Source: Vibrio sp. D404a
GTDB lineage: Bacteria; Pseudomonadota; Gammaproteobacteria; Enterobacterales; Vibrionaceae
DNA: 64,000 nt
Direction of reading: 5' to 3'
NCBI RefSeq assembly: GCF_030248535.1
Contig: NZ_JAHGAJ010000019.1
Coordinates: 62,001-126,000 of the forward strand
The notes under the pieces were generated by a model. The model ran no database searches and had not been told where the DNA came from. It was given only the letters and a program-made list of their open reading frames with translations. How positions within the stretch are numbered: position 1 is the first letter of the stretch; every line of letters begins with the position of its first letter. The translations under genes were made by a program, and so were the position numbers. Of this stretch, positions 7,931-16,519 are shown piece after piece.

Positions 7931-9382
7931 TTAAGCGGTTTCCAGTTCAGTCTCTTTCACTACGTTTAGACGGTCACCGTAGATAGGGCGTAGTGCTTGC
8001 ATCACTTCAGCACGAGTCAGAACACCCACCATTTCGCCATTTTCTAGAACTGGAAGCATGTGTGGTTGGCTCACTTTCATCGCTTTAGCACGCTCTTCCA
8101 GAGACAGAGTCGTAAAGCGAGTCGCGATGCCCATGCTAGATGTTGGGTAAAGTTGCTCTTTGTCGATACATAGGAATTCAGCCACATCCACAAGTTTGTC
8201 GTTTGCATCAATTGCCACAACATCACGGCTCATTAGGTCAACGACCTTTTGGCCGGCAGTTGGAATGTAATCTTGGCACCAAAGGTCAACCATCACATCG
8301 TGAATTGAGAATACGCCAACCAAGCGACCTTCCAAGTCACACACTGGCGCGCTTACTTGCTGTGCATCGAGTAGTGTGTCGATAGCTACAGAAGTTGTCA
8401 TTTCAACGCTTAGAGTAGTAGGAGTGGTGTTCATGATTGCTTTGATAGTTGTATTCGTGTTCATAGTGGTTTCCTTAACTGACGTAATTTGAGTTGTTTG
8501 TGTAATTGCTGTTATTTTTGCTGCTTTAAGTTGTGGTCTGCGGTAGATGCTCCAGTTCGCTAGGCCAACTAGTACCGAACCACCAACGATGTTGCCGAGG
8601 GTCACTGGTAGCAAGTTTGCGCTGACAAATTGCATAATGTTTAAGTCTGCATACTGAGCCGGTGTCATACCGATTTGGGTCCAAAAGCTTTCTGGTGCGA
8701 AGTTTTGAATCACAATACCCAGTGGCACCATGAACATGTTCGCGACACAGTGCTCAAAGCCAGAGCTGACAAACATGGCAACAGGTAATACTGTCATCAT
8801 CGCTTTTGTCATCGCATTCGCTGAGCTGAAGGTCAACCAGATGGCTAGACACACCAGCAGGTTACACAGCACGCCTAATGCAAAGGCTTGGATAGGGCTA
8901 TGGTGAAGCTTGTGCTGCGCAATGTTTAACGCGTTAAGTCCCCATTGACCACCATCTAATTGGTAAAGACCCGCTGCGCTAACTAATGCGAGTAGGAACA
9001 TCGCACCAATAAAGTTACCGACGTAAACTTTTCCCCAGATCGACAGCATCTTGCCGAAAGTGATCTGTTTGTTTGCCCAAGAGATGCTAGATAGCACCGA
9101 ACTGGTAAACAGTTCACCACCACAGATGACGATTAGGATAAGTCCCATACTGAAGGCGAGACCGCCCGCTAAGCGGCTGAGCCCCCATCCAGCATCGGCA
9201 CTGCCTGTGGTTACCGTGATATAAAATAGGAAAGCGAGTCCGATGAATGCGCCAGCCATAATTGCGAGACTCATGGTCATGCTGCTGGTTTTGTTCGCTT
9301 TACTTAATGCAAATTTCTCTGCTTCGGCCATCATTTCTGTTGGCGAAAACAGTTGATGATTATCAGAAGTGCTGGTCGCCAT
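7931..9382 (-). CDS. Formate/nitrite channel (FocA-like) fused to a C-terminal CBS domain pair
   Basis: Residues 1 to about 285 are a formate/nitrite transporter: six membrane helices, the pore motif GGELFTSSVL and GFEHCVANMFMVPLG, which holds the conserved pore histidine of FocA. After YRRP a Thr/Ala-rich linker leads at about residue 307 into two CBS motifs, ending with LPVLENGEMVGVLTRAEVM. Plain FocA is about 285 residues, so the CBS pair, normally an adenine-nucleotide sensor, is an extra. An in-frame ATG at codon 307 (8464) has its own AAGGAA ribosome site six bases upstream, so the CBS part may also be made alone. A LysR gene is divergent. Function as a gated formate or nitrite channel is inferred. 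Confidence 0.9.
   Translation of the reverse strand: MATSTSDNHQLFSPTEMMAEAEKFALSKANKTSSMTMSLAIMAGAFIGLAFLFYITVTTGSADAGWGLSRLAGGLAFSMGLILIVICGGELFTSSVLSSISWANKQITFGKMLSIWGKVYVGNFIGAMFLLALVSAAGLYQLDGGQWGLNALNIAQHKLHHSPIQAFALGVLCNLLVCLAIWLTFSSANAMTKAMMTVLPVAMFVSSGFEHCVANMFMVPLGIVIQNFAPESFWTQIGMTPAQYADLNIMQFVSANLLPVTLGNIVGGSVLVGLANWSIYRRPQLKAAKITAITQTTQITSVKETTMNTNTTIKAIMNTTPTTLSVEMTTSVAIDTLLDAQQVSAPVCDLEGRLVGVFSIHDVMVDLWCQDYIPTAGQKVVDLMSRDVVAIDANDKLVDVAEFLCIDKEQLYPTSSMGIATRFTTLSLEERAKAMKVSQPHMLPVLENGEMVGVLTRAEVMQALRPIYGDRLNVVKETELETA
8462..8476 (-). promoter_or_regulatory. Internal ribosome binding site and start codon before the CBS module
   Basis: On the coding strand AAGGAA (8476-8471) is followed after six bases by an in-frame ATG (8464-8462), codon 307. 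It would yield a free 177-residue CBS protein, or it is a relic of a gene fusion. Confidence 0.5.
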
Positions 9383-9564
9383 ACCCCCTCCTTGAACAAT
9401 CCGTCATATGTAATTCCTAGTGTTAATACCTAAGTGAATGGTGAATGTTGCAGCGGACATTTCGTTGCTGCCCATTCAGATTACGAGCGGTGAGGGTAGA
9501 GGTAAAATTGATAATATTTAGAAACCACATCAGAAATATTGATATAGAGAACGGAGAAGGTACA

Positions 9565-9675
9565 ATGAAACCGATTGCTCACAGGCTTTATAAAAAAGAG
9601 CGTCGGAATACAGATAATTACAAGAAATTAAGGAAGAAAATTGCGTTATTCATTAAAGCAGCTTGCCGTCTTTGA
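9565..9675 (+). CDS. Possible 36-residue basic leader peptide overlapping the LysR start
   Basis: GGAGAAGG lies four bases before the ATG at 9565, one of the better ribosome sites in the region. The encoded peptide is Lys/Arg-rich (LYKKERRNTD) and its stop at 9675 lies 35 bases inside the next gene, in another frame. It could couple translation to the downstream LysR gene, which starts with a weak TTG. No family is recognised and the peptide may not be functional. Confidence 0.35.
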   Translation: MKPIAHRLYKKERRNTDNYKKLRKKIALFIKAACRL

Positions 9676-10546
9676 CGCCGTTGCAGATTCCGGAAGTGTA
9701 AGCCAAGCAGCAGACAAGCTTGCACTGACTCAGTCGGCTACCAGTATGTCCCTAGCTCAACTTGAAAAGATGCTAGGCAGGCCCTTGTTTGAACGACAGG
9801 GTAAGCAGATGGCATTAACTCATTGGGGAATGTGGTTAAGACCTAAGGCAAAACGTCTTCTGCAAGATGCCCAACAGATCGAAATGGGCTTCTACGAACA
9901 ACACCTTCTTAGTGGTGAACTTCGCCTTGGCGCGAGTCAAACCCCAGCAGAACACTTGGTTCCAGATCTCATCAGTATTATTGATAACGACTTTCCAGAG
10001 ATGCGTATCTCGCTCGGTGTGCAAAGTACTCAAGCTGTAATTGATGGTGTACTCGACTATCAATATGACTTAGGCGTTATTGAAGGGCGTTGTGACGACA
10101 ACCGAATTCACCAAGAAGTGTGGTGTACAGACCATTTAACCGTCGTTGCATCGGCACATCACCCGTTTGCTAAGCGCGAAAGAGTCAGCATGGCTCAGTT
10201 AGAGCAAGCGAAATGGGTATTACGCGAACACGGTTCTGGTACTCGCAAAGTTTTTGATAGCTCTATTCACCATTTAATTGCGGATTTAGACGTGTGGCGT
10301 GAATACGAACACGTTCCGGTGCTCCGTAGCTTAGTCGCTAATGGTCCATACCTCACCTGTTTACCATTCCTTGATGTCGAACGTTTTATCGACTCTGGTC
10401 AGTTAGTTACTTTAAATGTACCGGAACTGGAAATGGAGCGTACGCTGTCATTCATCTGGCGTGCAGACATGGCGGAAAACCCGTTGGCGGAATGTATTAA
10501 GCGTGAAGGTAAGCGCATGATGAAGAGCCGTCCGTCGGTTTTATAG
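9641..10546 (+). CDS. LysR family transcriptional regulator (YeiE/CysB-type group)
   Basis: 301 residues: a winged helix-turn-helix at about residues 1-60 (AVADSGSVSQAADKLALTQS) and a LysR substrate-binding domain to the end. The start is taken as TTG at 9641 because AGGAAG lies just upstream and the family N-terminus (LKQLAVFDAVAD) follows directly. It is divergent from the FocA-CBS gene with about 260 bp between them, so it probably regulates that channel and itself; this is inference from position. The overall sequence resembles YeiE more than metabolic LysR proteins. The ligand is unknown. Confidence 0.9.
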   Translation: MRYSLKQLAVFDAVADSGSVSQAADKLALTQSATSMSLAQLEKMLGRPLFERQGKQMALTHWGMWLRPKAKRLLQDAQQIEMGFYEQHLLSGELRLGASQTPAEHLVPDLISIIDNDFPEMRISLGVQSTQAVIDGVLDYQYDLGVIEGRCDDNRIHQEVWCTDHLTVVASAHHPFAKRERVSMAQLEQAKWVLREHGSGTRKVFDSSIHHLIADLDVWREYEHVPVLRSLVANGPYLTCLPFLDVERFIDSGQLVTLNVPELEMERTLSFIWRADMAENPLAECIKREGKRMMKSRPSVL

Positions 10547-10750
10547 CCATCAGATTGTCAATCTATTAATACCGATATCTGTTGAATAAGCGATATCGGT
10601 CTCCATATGGTGATAAATCGACATCTTGATACATTATAAATGTGATGTTGATCGTCTGTTTTCTTTGTTAGTTACCATACTATGCGTACTTGATTTCAAG
10701 TGAGGCTGAATTCTGTTGCGACTATTCGTAATGAGAGTTTAGGAAATAGT

Positions 10751-11245
10751 ATGAGTACATTAGTCGCGATTTCGTTAACAACAGGTATTTTGTCAGGTCT
10801 TTGGGGTTGGATTGCCATCTCTTTTGGTTTGCTGTCTTGGGCAGGCTTTTTAGGTTGCACCAGTTACTTTGCATCACCTACCGATGGTGTAAAAGGACTA
10901 CTGGGTAGCTTAGTGACCAACATGACAGGTGTATTCTGGGCAATGGTGATCATTCATAGTTCTACCTTTGCTGGTTTAGAAATCTTGGGCTACGTGATTA
11001 CTGCTATTGTTGCTTTCTTCATGTGTATTCAAGCAAAGCAAGCCTGGTTAGCTTACATTCCTGGAACCTTTATTGGTTGCTGTGCAACGTTTGCGGCTGC
11101 CGGTGATTGGCAACTTGTTGTGCCTTCGCTAATACTGGGCGGCGTGTTTGGCTACTTAATGAAAACAAGTGGCGTATGGCTTCACCAAAAATCAACTCAA
11201 TCTTCTCAAACGGCTGAACAACGCGCTGAACATGTAAAGGCTTAA
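10751..11245 (+). CDS. DUF1097 family integral membrane protein
   Basis: The start at 10751 has AGGAAA five bases upstream; an earlier in-frame position at 10700 lacks a ribosome site. The 164-residue protein has about five hydrophobic helices with the family-typical GLWGWIAISFGLLSWAGFLG opening, and ends in a polar Gln/Ser/Thr tail. DUF1097 (YcdZ-like) proteins are inner-membrane proteins of unknown function. It is a single-gene unit with its own terminator, downstream of the LysR gene by about 200 bp. Confidence 0.85.
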   Translation: MSTLVAISLTTGILSGLWGWIAISFGLLSWAGFLGCTSYFASPTDGVKGLLGSLVTNMTGVFWAMVIIHSSTFAGLEILGYVITAIVAFFMCIQAKQAWLAYIPGTFIGCCATFAAAGDWQLVVPSLILGGVFGYLMKTSGVWLHQKSTQSSQTAEQRAEHVKA

Positions 11246-11337
11246 CCCTTATTTAGGCTAGAGCTTTACGGGAATGGCTGCATTGGATATGTCCCTGTGA
11301 AAAGATAACCCCCAATTAATTTGTATAGCTTTTATAC

Positions 11338-11364
11338 AGGCACACCGTTTGGTGTGCCTTTTTT
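11338..11364 (+). terminator. Terminator of the DUF1097 gene
   Basis: A 9-bp stem (AGGCACACC / GGTGTGCCT) with a GTTT loop and a run of six Ts. Confidence 0.92.
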
Positions 11365-11402
11365 CGATTTCAAACAAAAACAACAAGCAATAGTGCAAGT
11401 GA

Positions 11403-13043
11403 CTAAGTGTTGCCGTTCGCCATGGTAATGACTCGTTTGAGTGTCCAGCGGAGGAGTAGAGGAATGCATTCAAGACCGCGATTCTCACAGTGAGAGACAA
11501 TGGCAAGCGCAAGGTCCGGCTTGGCGTGTTTTTTGAGTACCCGTGCAACCACTTTTTTCGGCGGAATAGGGTGGTCATGCGGGATCTTGACCATATCTCT
11601 AAAAAAGCCTTCAAAACCATTCATATAAAGATAGTGTTCGATGTCCTTTTCAGGAAGTTCAGTCAAGCGATGACGAGGTTGGTCGTTGTCGAGTTTGGCA
11701 AGCACAGTGGTTGCATACTTCTTACCAGCCGCATCACCATCAGTAACAACATGCCAATCAATACCAAACTCTTTCGCAACCTTAATCAATGCCTTTAATC
11801 CTGACTGTGCAAATTCGATGATCTGCACGCCCTCAGCAGCTAAGTTATAACCGCACTGGTTTGCTAACTCATTGAATAGCCATACCTCGGTCTCTCCTTC
11901 AACCAGTAACCAGCACCTTGCAAACAGAGCGCCAGAACGATGAAAACGAATGTGGAACCCAATGCGACGCAGTTCATCCTTACTAAAATGAGAGATGTTC
12001 AATTGGTTTGCGATGGTTTTATCGGATTGGCGAACCAGTCGACGAATAGAGTGCAAAGGTACTGCAGCTAATAAGTCACCACTGTTGGTTGTTAAGATTT
12101 TTTGCATCGGCAGTTTCTGTAGCAAACTCCATGCTCTCGCGAGATGCGTTGGGTGTAAGCGACCCTCAGGATCTTCTAAGATCAAAAGTGGTCGGGCGCA
12201 GCGCCTTAAATCATTGGGTCCTTTGGCGTGAAGGTAAGCGTTAAGTAAGCCCATAAATAGCAAACGCGTCTGCTTGTTGTTGGTCTCTTCAACCAGTTCA
12301 TGAATGCTCTTGTCGTTGATTCCTGTTGAATACATAAGTCCATCGCGTTGCTTACGAGGGTTTTTACGTGAGACGCTCTTGAAGGAGAAGTAGTGCTCTA
12401 TCAAACTCTGCATTGAGTCTAGGCTACTGCGCATTTCGCCTTTGTTGACGTGGCCTGGAATCGCCATCAAGCGGCGGCAAGTGTTATCAATGCGCTTTTC
12501 AATTCTGGTTTGATGCCCATTACCGTTTCCATTGCCATTAAATGGACGGTCGAAGTGACGTGCATCGCGAAGTCGTATCACCGGATGCAATGACATTAGC
12601 TCTTGTGCAAGTTTCTCAGAATGGTGGAGCTTGAGTGGATTGCCTTCAAGATCGAGAAACGCATAGTGAGTGGTGGTTTCATACTGTTCAAGCGTCGCAC
12701 TAATGCGATAGTAGATGCGGTAAGTACCGTGCTCATCTTGAATCCAGATAGGTTTTAGCTTGCGATAACGCCCAGCGTTCAATTCAGACTTATCGTTGGC
12801 TTTAAGAGACAAGACGATTTGAAGATGTTGCGACTGTGGGTGTGAGACGGAATAGTCCACGTGAAAGTCTGTCATTTCGAATTGATAAGGCACGCCATCG
12901 GCGGGGAGCACAACAGACAGAGCATCAAGCAGTGAAGACTTACCCCAGGTATTTTCACCGATTAACGTTGTGAGTTCATCGAATGCCAGCGACATTCGTT
13001 TTATACCTCTGAATCCAGAAATCTCGATTCGTTCTAATTGCAT
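11403..13043 (-). CDS. ybjD: OLD family ATP-dependent endonuclease (YbjD-like)
   Basis: 546 residues, close to E. coli YbjD. The N-terminal ATPase has a Walker A of the AAA/SMC-like type (GENTWGKSS, about residues 29-37) and a Walker B at LLILEDPEGRLHP. The C-terminal TOPRIM domain shows the catalytic glutamate in LLVEGETE and the DxD motif in VVTDGDAAGKKY. OLD proteins are ATP-linked nucleases, often tied to phage defence or DNA repair. A run of NG repeats (PFNGNGNGNGH, coded near 12525-12545) interrupts the ATPase. It is a lone gene with no Gabija or retron partner beside it, so it is probably a housekeeping orphan. Confidence 0.93.
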   Translation of the reverse strand: MQLERIEISGFRGIKRMSLAFDELTTLIGENTWGKSSLLDALSVVLPADGVPYQFEMTDFHVDYSVSHPQSQHLQIVLSLKANDKSELNAGRYRKLKPIWIQDEHGTYRIYYRISATLEQYETTTHYAFLDLEGNPLKLHHSEKLAQELMSLHPVIRLRDARHFDRPFNGNGNGNGHQTRIEKRIDNTCRRLMAIPGHVNKGEMRSSLDSMQSLIEHYFSFKSVSRKNPRKQRDGLMYSTGINDKSIHELVEETNNKQTRLLFMGLLNAYLHAKGPNDLRRCARPLLILEDPEGRLHPTHLARAWSLLQKLPMQKILTTNSGDLLAAVPLHSIRRLVRQSDKTIANQLNISHFSKDELRRIGFHIRFHRSGALFARCWLLVEGETEVWLFNELANQCGYNLAAEGVQIIEFAQSGLKALIKVAKEFGIDWHVVTDGDAAGKKYATTVLAKLDNDQPRHRLTELPEKDIEHYLYMNGFEGFFRDMVKIPHDHPIPPKKVVARVLKKHAKPDLALAIVSHCENRGLECIPLLLRWTLKRVITMANGNT

Positions 13044-13278
13044 AGGCTTACTCCTAACAAAAGATCTGCTAATGCTTTGAAAGCAAACAGATATCTATAA
13101 TCATAATCGATATTTTTGTGCTAGGTGTATTCTGTTGTCACAAAACAGAGTCTAAAGTTTAAACGAACCGAATGTGATTCTTGATCTATCACGCGTATTT
13201 TTTTGCAGTGCTGTTTCATAAAATTCACGATTCTGTCATGATTCCCGACCTAGTATGAAGGGAAGAAGAGAGAGACCT

Positions 13279-15024
13279 ATGACAAAAAAGAATAAGCCAG
13301 CGAAACTGGTATTAGCACACGTCAATGACACCCATTCATACTTTGAACCGACGTCATTGCAGCTATCACTAAAAGTGAACGACCAAATCATAGAGCCTTA
13401 TGTCAGTACAGGAGGCTTTGCACGAATCGCGACGCGGTTTAAACAAATTAAAGATGACGCAACAAGGCAAGGCAAAGAGACCCTGTTTTTGCATGCCGGA
13501 GACTGCTTCCAAGGTACTTTGTACTTTTCTCTATTTAAGGGAAAGGCCAATGCTGACCTGTTGAATGCGCTTAACATTGATGCCATGACCCTAGGTAACC
13601 ACGAACTCGATATGGGTAATGAGCCTGTAGCAGAGTTTGCCAAGCGCATCGAATTTCCACTACTGGCGGGTAACTGGAATTTGTCGAATGAGGATATCAA
13701 TAAAACTCATACCCTTGCTGACAATCCCCAAGTGAAAGCCTTCCTTCCTCAAACCCACAGTGCCAGTTACATCACCAAAGAGTTTGAGGGTGAACCTGTG
13801 GCGATCTTTGGACTGAGTATCGATCAAATGGGGCTGATTGCGAACCCCGATATCGATACTCCCTTCGAAAATGCGATCGCCACCGCCAAAGCAACGATTG
13901 AGCAGATTCATCAAGACGGCATTAATAAAATCGTCTTGTTGAGCCACCTAGGCTACGAAGGTGACTTAGAGATGGCGAGTAAGGTAGACGGTATTGGTCT
14001 GATTGTGGGTGGTCATAGCCATCGACTTCAGGGTGACTTCTCAGAGATTGGCCTGATCAAAGACGACGAGTATGGCGTTAAGGTCAATGACACTTATGTT
14101 GTTCAAGCAGGTTTCCATGCGATGTCTCTTGGTCATTGTGAAATTGAATTTGATGAATCAGGAAAAGTGGTGCAATTCAATGGGCGAAATGAGCTGCTAT
14201 TGGGACGTCGTCTATTTATCGATGCAAAACTCAGTGAAGTCGGTCAGGGCGATGCTCACGACCTCGCTTGTGAGTACTTGAACAATCATCCTCACATTTC
14301 GGTGTGCAAAAAAGACCCGGATATCCAAAGTATCTTAATTGATAAGTACCTTCCGAGAGTGCGCCAGCTTCAACAGCAAATCATCGCCACTGCTGGTGAT
14401 AAATTACGCCATGTCCGAGTGCCGGATGCAAAAGGGCCTAGTGAGTTGGCTCCCTTGGTGGCACAGTCGTTTCATTATGCGATGAATCAACGCGGTTTGG
14501 ATGTCGATTTTGCCATTCATAATGCGGGAGGTGTTCGCAATTCACTTAATGCTGGTGACGTTTCTGTGGCCGATATTGCCGGAAAACTCCTACCGTTTGC
14601 CGTACCAATAGGCACTTATCAGATAACCGGTGAAACCGTTGCCGCGATGTTAGAAGGTGCAATCAACAACGCCCTTGATAATGGTGTCGTTGGTACAGGC
14701 TCTGGCAGTTTTCCTTATACGCATAATCTAAGATTTTGTTACCACGCAGAAGCACCGATTGGTCACCGTATTCATCACTTAGAGATATGGCGAGAGGGCG
14801 GCTGGCAAGCGGTGGAACGCAAACAGCTGTACCGTGGCTCTTCGTCGGCTTACACCATGAAAGGCAAAGAGGGTTATGACGCTGTGCTGAATATGCAGGG
14901 AGAAGGCACTGTGACTACGTTATCCATGGCTGACTGCTTTATTGAGTTTTTAAAAGCAAATCCAGAGGCATTGAACCATAAACGCGAACAAAACTGTTTG
15001 GTTTGTTATAAACAGGCACAGTAA
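13279..15024 (+). CDS. Calcineurin-like 5'-nucleotidase/metallophosphatase without signal peptide
   Basis: The metallophosphatase motifs are in order: HVNDTHS, HAGDCFQG, LGNHELDMG, LSHLGYEGD and GGHSHR, followed by a UshA-type nucleotidase domain (HNAGGVRNSL, DIAGKLLPFAVP, GKEGYDAV). Members hydrolyse nucleotide 5'-monophosphates, UDP-sugars or cyclic nucleotides. ATG at 13279 is chosen for the AG-rich stretch just upstream; an in-frame ATG at 13255 adds eight residues. In both cases the N-terminus is Lys-rich and polar, with no signal peptide, unlike periplasmic UshA. A cytoplasmic role or non-classical export is implied. Transcribed alone; a short membrane peptide gene follows. Confidence 0.9.
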   Translation: MTKKNKPAKLVLAHVNDTHSYFEPTSLQLSLKVNDQIIEPYVSTGGFARIATRFKQIKDDATRQGKETLFLHAGDCFQGTLYFSLFKGKANADLLNALNIDAMTLGNHELDMGNEPVAEFAKRIEFPLLAGNWNLSNEDINKTHTLADNPQVKAFLPQTHSASYITKEFEGEPVAIFGLSIDQMGLIANPDIDTPFENAIATAKATIEQIHQDGINKIVLLSHLGYEGDLEMASKVDGIGLIVGGHSHRLQGDFSEIGLIKDDEYGVKVNDTYVVQAGFHAMSLGHCEIEFDESGKVVQFNGRNELLLGRRLFIDAKLSEVGQGDAHDLACEYLNNHPHISVCKKDPDIQSILIDKYLPRVRQLQQQIIATAGDKLRHVRVPDAKGPSELAPLVAQSFHYAMNQRGLDVDFAIHNAGGVRNSLNAGDVSVADIAGKLLPFAVPIGTYQITGETVAAMLEGAINNALDNGVVGTGSGSFPYTHNLRFCYHAEAPIGHRIHHLEIWREGGWQAVERKQLYRGSSSAYTMKGKEGYDAVLNMQGEGTVTTLSMADCFIEFLKANPEALNHKREQNCLVCYKQAQ

Positions 15025-15087
15025 TACTAAATTGGTATCTTTTTTGCTTAATGTTTGTCAGTTGCTCTATTTGGCAGGAGACGGAAC

Positions 15088-15183
15088 ATGTGGAAAAAAG
15101 ATTGGTTGGATGCGGTAGCAGTAGTAGGTTGGGTGTCGGTATGGTCGGCGCTCGTTTACTTTGTTCCCATTGCAGGGTTGTAA
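15088..15183 (+). CDS. Small membrane peptide, 31 residues
   Basis: ATG at 15088 is preceded by CAGGAGACGG at proper distance. The peptide begins MWKKDWLDAV, followed by one hydrophobic segment (VVGWVSVWSALVYF) and PIAGL at the end: one membrane helix with the N-terminal lysines probably inside. It ends at TAA just before a terminator, which supports a real transcript. I do not recognise a family. It lies 63 bp after the nucleotidase gene and may be co-transcribed with it. Confidence 0.6.
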   Translation: MWKKDWLDAVAVVGWVSVWSALVYFVPIAGL

Positions 15184-15245
15184 CAACGAACGCCAAAGAT
15201 TATTGAGATCTATGGCTGATACCTGCAATTAACAACAGTGATAGA

Positions 15246-15278
15246 CAAAAGGGGCTTTTTGCCTCTTTTTGTTTTTTT
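15246..15278 (+). terminator. Terminator after the 31-residue peptide gene
   Basis: Stem AAAAGGGGC / GCCTCTTTT (one G-T pair), TTTTT loop, then a T-rich tail. It ends the nucleotidase/peptide unit before the riboswitch. Confidence 0.8.
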
Positions 15279-15324
15279 AGTGCAAATTTATATAGACGAA
15301 ACACAAATTCGGGAATATTATCCA

Positions 15325-15435
15325 CGCGTTTGGGGAGTAGTTAGCGCAAGTTTACGTATCGTCATCTCGTTAGGCCAAGAGTCTATCCGGTACGTAAAGG
15401 TGAAATCCCATATTTCACTTCAACGAGACCAACGC
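15325..15435 (+). ncRNA. yybP-ykoY manganese riboswitch aptamer
   Basis: Hallmark conserved segments appear in order: GGGGAGTAG (15332-15340), CGTCA (about 15360-15364), CCGG (15387-15390) and ACGAGACC (15423-15430). The outer P1 stem forms between GCGTTtGG and CCAACGC. TTACGTA pairs with TACGTAA around the CGTCA/CCGG core, and GTGAAAT pairs with ATTTCAC as a further hairpin. This aptamer class binds Mn2+ and often precedes TerC/Alx or MntP genes; here the next gene is TerC/Alx. No promoter was assigned, but a terminator just upstream implies transcription starts in the short gap after 15278. Confidence 0.92.
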
Positions 15436-15478
15436 AATCACAATCGAGTTCCATCTTGGATCTTGATCTGTTTTGTTT

Positions 15479-15513
15479 GCGGAAGGTCTTTAATCAGTTC
15501 TTCCGCCCGGAGG
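15479..15513 (+). promoter_or_regulatory. Riboswitch expression platform: two competing hairpins at the alx ribosome binding site
   Basis: GCGGAAG (15479-15485) can pair with CTTCCGC (15500-15506). Alternatively CTTCC (15500-15504) can pair with the Shine-Dalgarno GGAGG (15509-15513) across a GCCC loop, which would hide the ribosome site. The two structures exclude each other, which suggests translational ON/OFF switching like that known for E. coli alx. This is my reading of the sequence, not a computed fold. Confidence 0.6.
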
Positions 15514-15517
15514 AATA

Positions 15518-16519
15518 ATGAACTCAACTCAATCTCTATTATCAACTCAGCAAGACGTACTATCCACTTCACCTGATGTGATGACTTACGTAGGATTCTT
15601 CTTACTCACCTTGGTGTTAGTGTCTGTCGATATCTATCAAACCCGTGGTGGTAATGTGACCATCAAAAAGGCGACAGTGTGGAGTATTTTTTGGTTCTTG
15701 TTGGCGTTTCTGTTCGCGGGCTCTATCTACCTGTTTTGGGAGTTTTACGCACCTCATAGCGACTACACCGCAGAGAAAGCGACCGTATCATTCATCACTG
15801 GCTATCTGTTAGAGAAGTCACTCAGCGTTGATAACCTGTTCGTTTTCGCAATGATCTTTGGCCAGTACCAAGTTCCAGAGCATTTGCGTCCTAGAGCGTT
15901 ACTGTGGGGTGTGATTGGTGCACTTGTACTTCGTGCTGTCATGATCGCATTGGGCGCTCAGCTACTAGCACAATACCACTGGGTACTTTATGTCTTTGCA
16001 GCATTCCTTATTGCTACTGGTGTCAAACTGGCGCTGGACAAAGGTGAAGAGGAGAGCGTAAACACATTACCTGAGAAGCTACTGCGTAAAGTGATGCCAG
16101 TGACAGAAGAGTTCCATGGCGCTTCATTGATCGTAAAACAAGGCGTTAAGTGGATGATCACTCCGATGATGCTAGTTATTGGTGCGATTGCTGTGATGGA
16201 CGTGATGTTCGCATTGGACTCTATCCCTGCGATCTTCGCTGTGACGCAAGAACCGTTCTTAGTATTAGCTGCGAACGTATTTGCTCTGCTAGGTTTGCGT
16301 TCATTGTATTTCGTTTTACAAGGCATGATGGATAAGTTCATCTACTTAAAACCTGCATTGGCTTTCATCATGGTATTTATCGGTATCAAGATGCTGCTGG
16401 TGGAAAGTGAGTATGCGATCCCAACGTACTGGTCATTGGGCGTCTTGATTACAACGATGACAGTGGCGGTTATTGCATCTATCTATGGAAACAAGTCAGA
16501 CATAGAACAGACGAATTAA
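15518..16519 (+). CDS. alx: TerC/Alx family manganese exporter
   Basis: 333 residues with about nine membrane helices. Family signatures are EKSLSVDNLFVFAMIF and MDVMFALDSIPAIFAVT, whose aspartates are the likely metal-binding residues in the membrane. Alx in E. coli exports Mn2+ and responds to manganese and alkaline pH through a yybP-ykoY riboswitch; the same riboswitch lies directly upstream here, which strongly supports the assignment. The start at 15518 has GGAGGA at ideal spacing, and that site is part of the predicted switch. The gene is monocistronic with a long inverted repeat downstream. Confidence 0.95.
   Translation: MNSTQSLLSTQQDVLSTSPDVMTYVGFFLLTLVLVSVDIYQTRGGNVTIKKATVWSIFWFLLAFLFAGSIYLFWEFYAPHSDYTAEKATVSFITGYLLEKSLSVDNLFVFAMIFGQYQVPEHLRPRALLWGVIGALVLRAVMIALGAQLLAQYHWVLYVFAAFLIATGVKLALDKGEEESVNTLPEKLLRKVMPVTEEFHGASLIVKQGVKWMITPMMLVIGAIAVMDVMFALDSIPAIFAVTQEPFLVLAANVFALLGLRSLYFVLQGMMDKFIYLKPALAFIMVFIGIKMLLVESEYAIPTYWSLGVLITTMTVAVIASIYGNKSDIEQTN

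Noticed and set aside
15238..15576. A 112-residue plus-strand frame over the alx leader
   Set aside because: It covers the riboswitch aptamer and runs into the real alx start in another frame; its protein has no family features.
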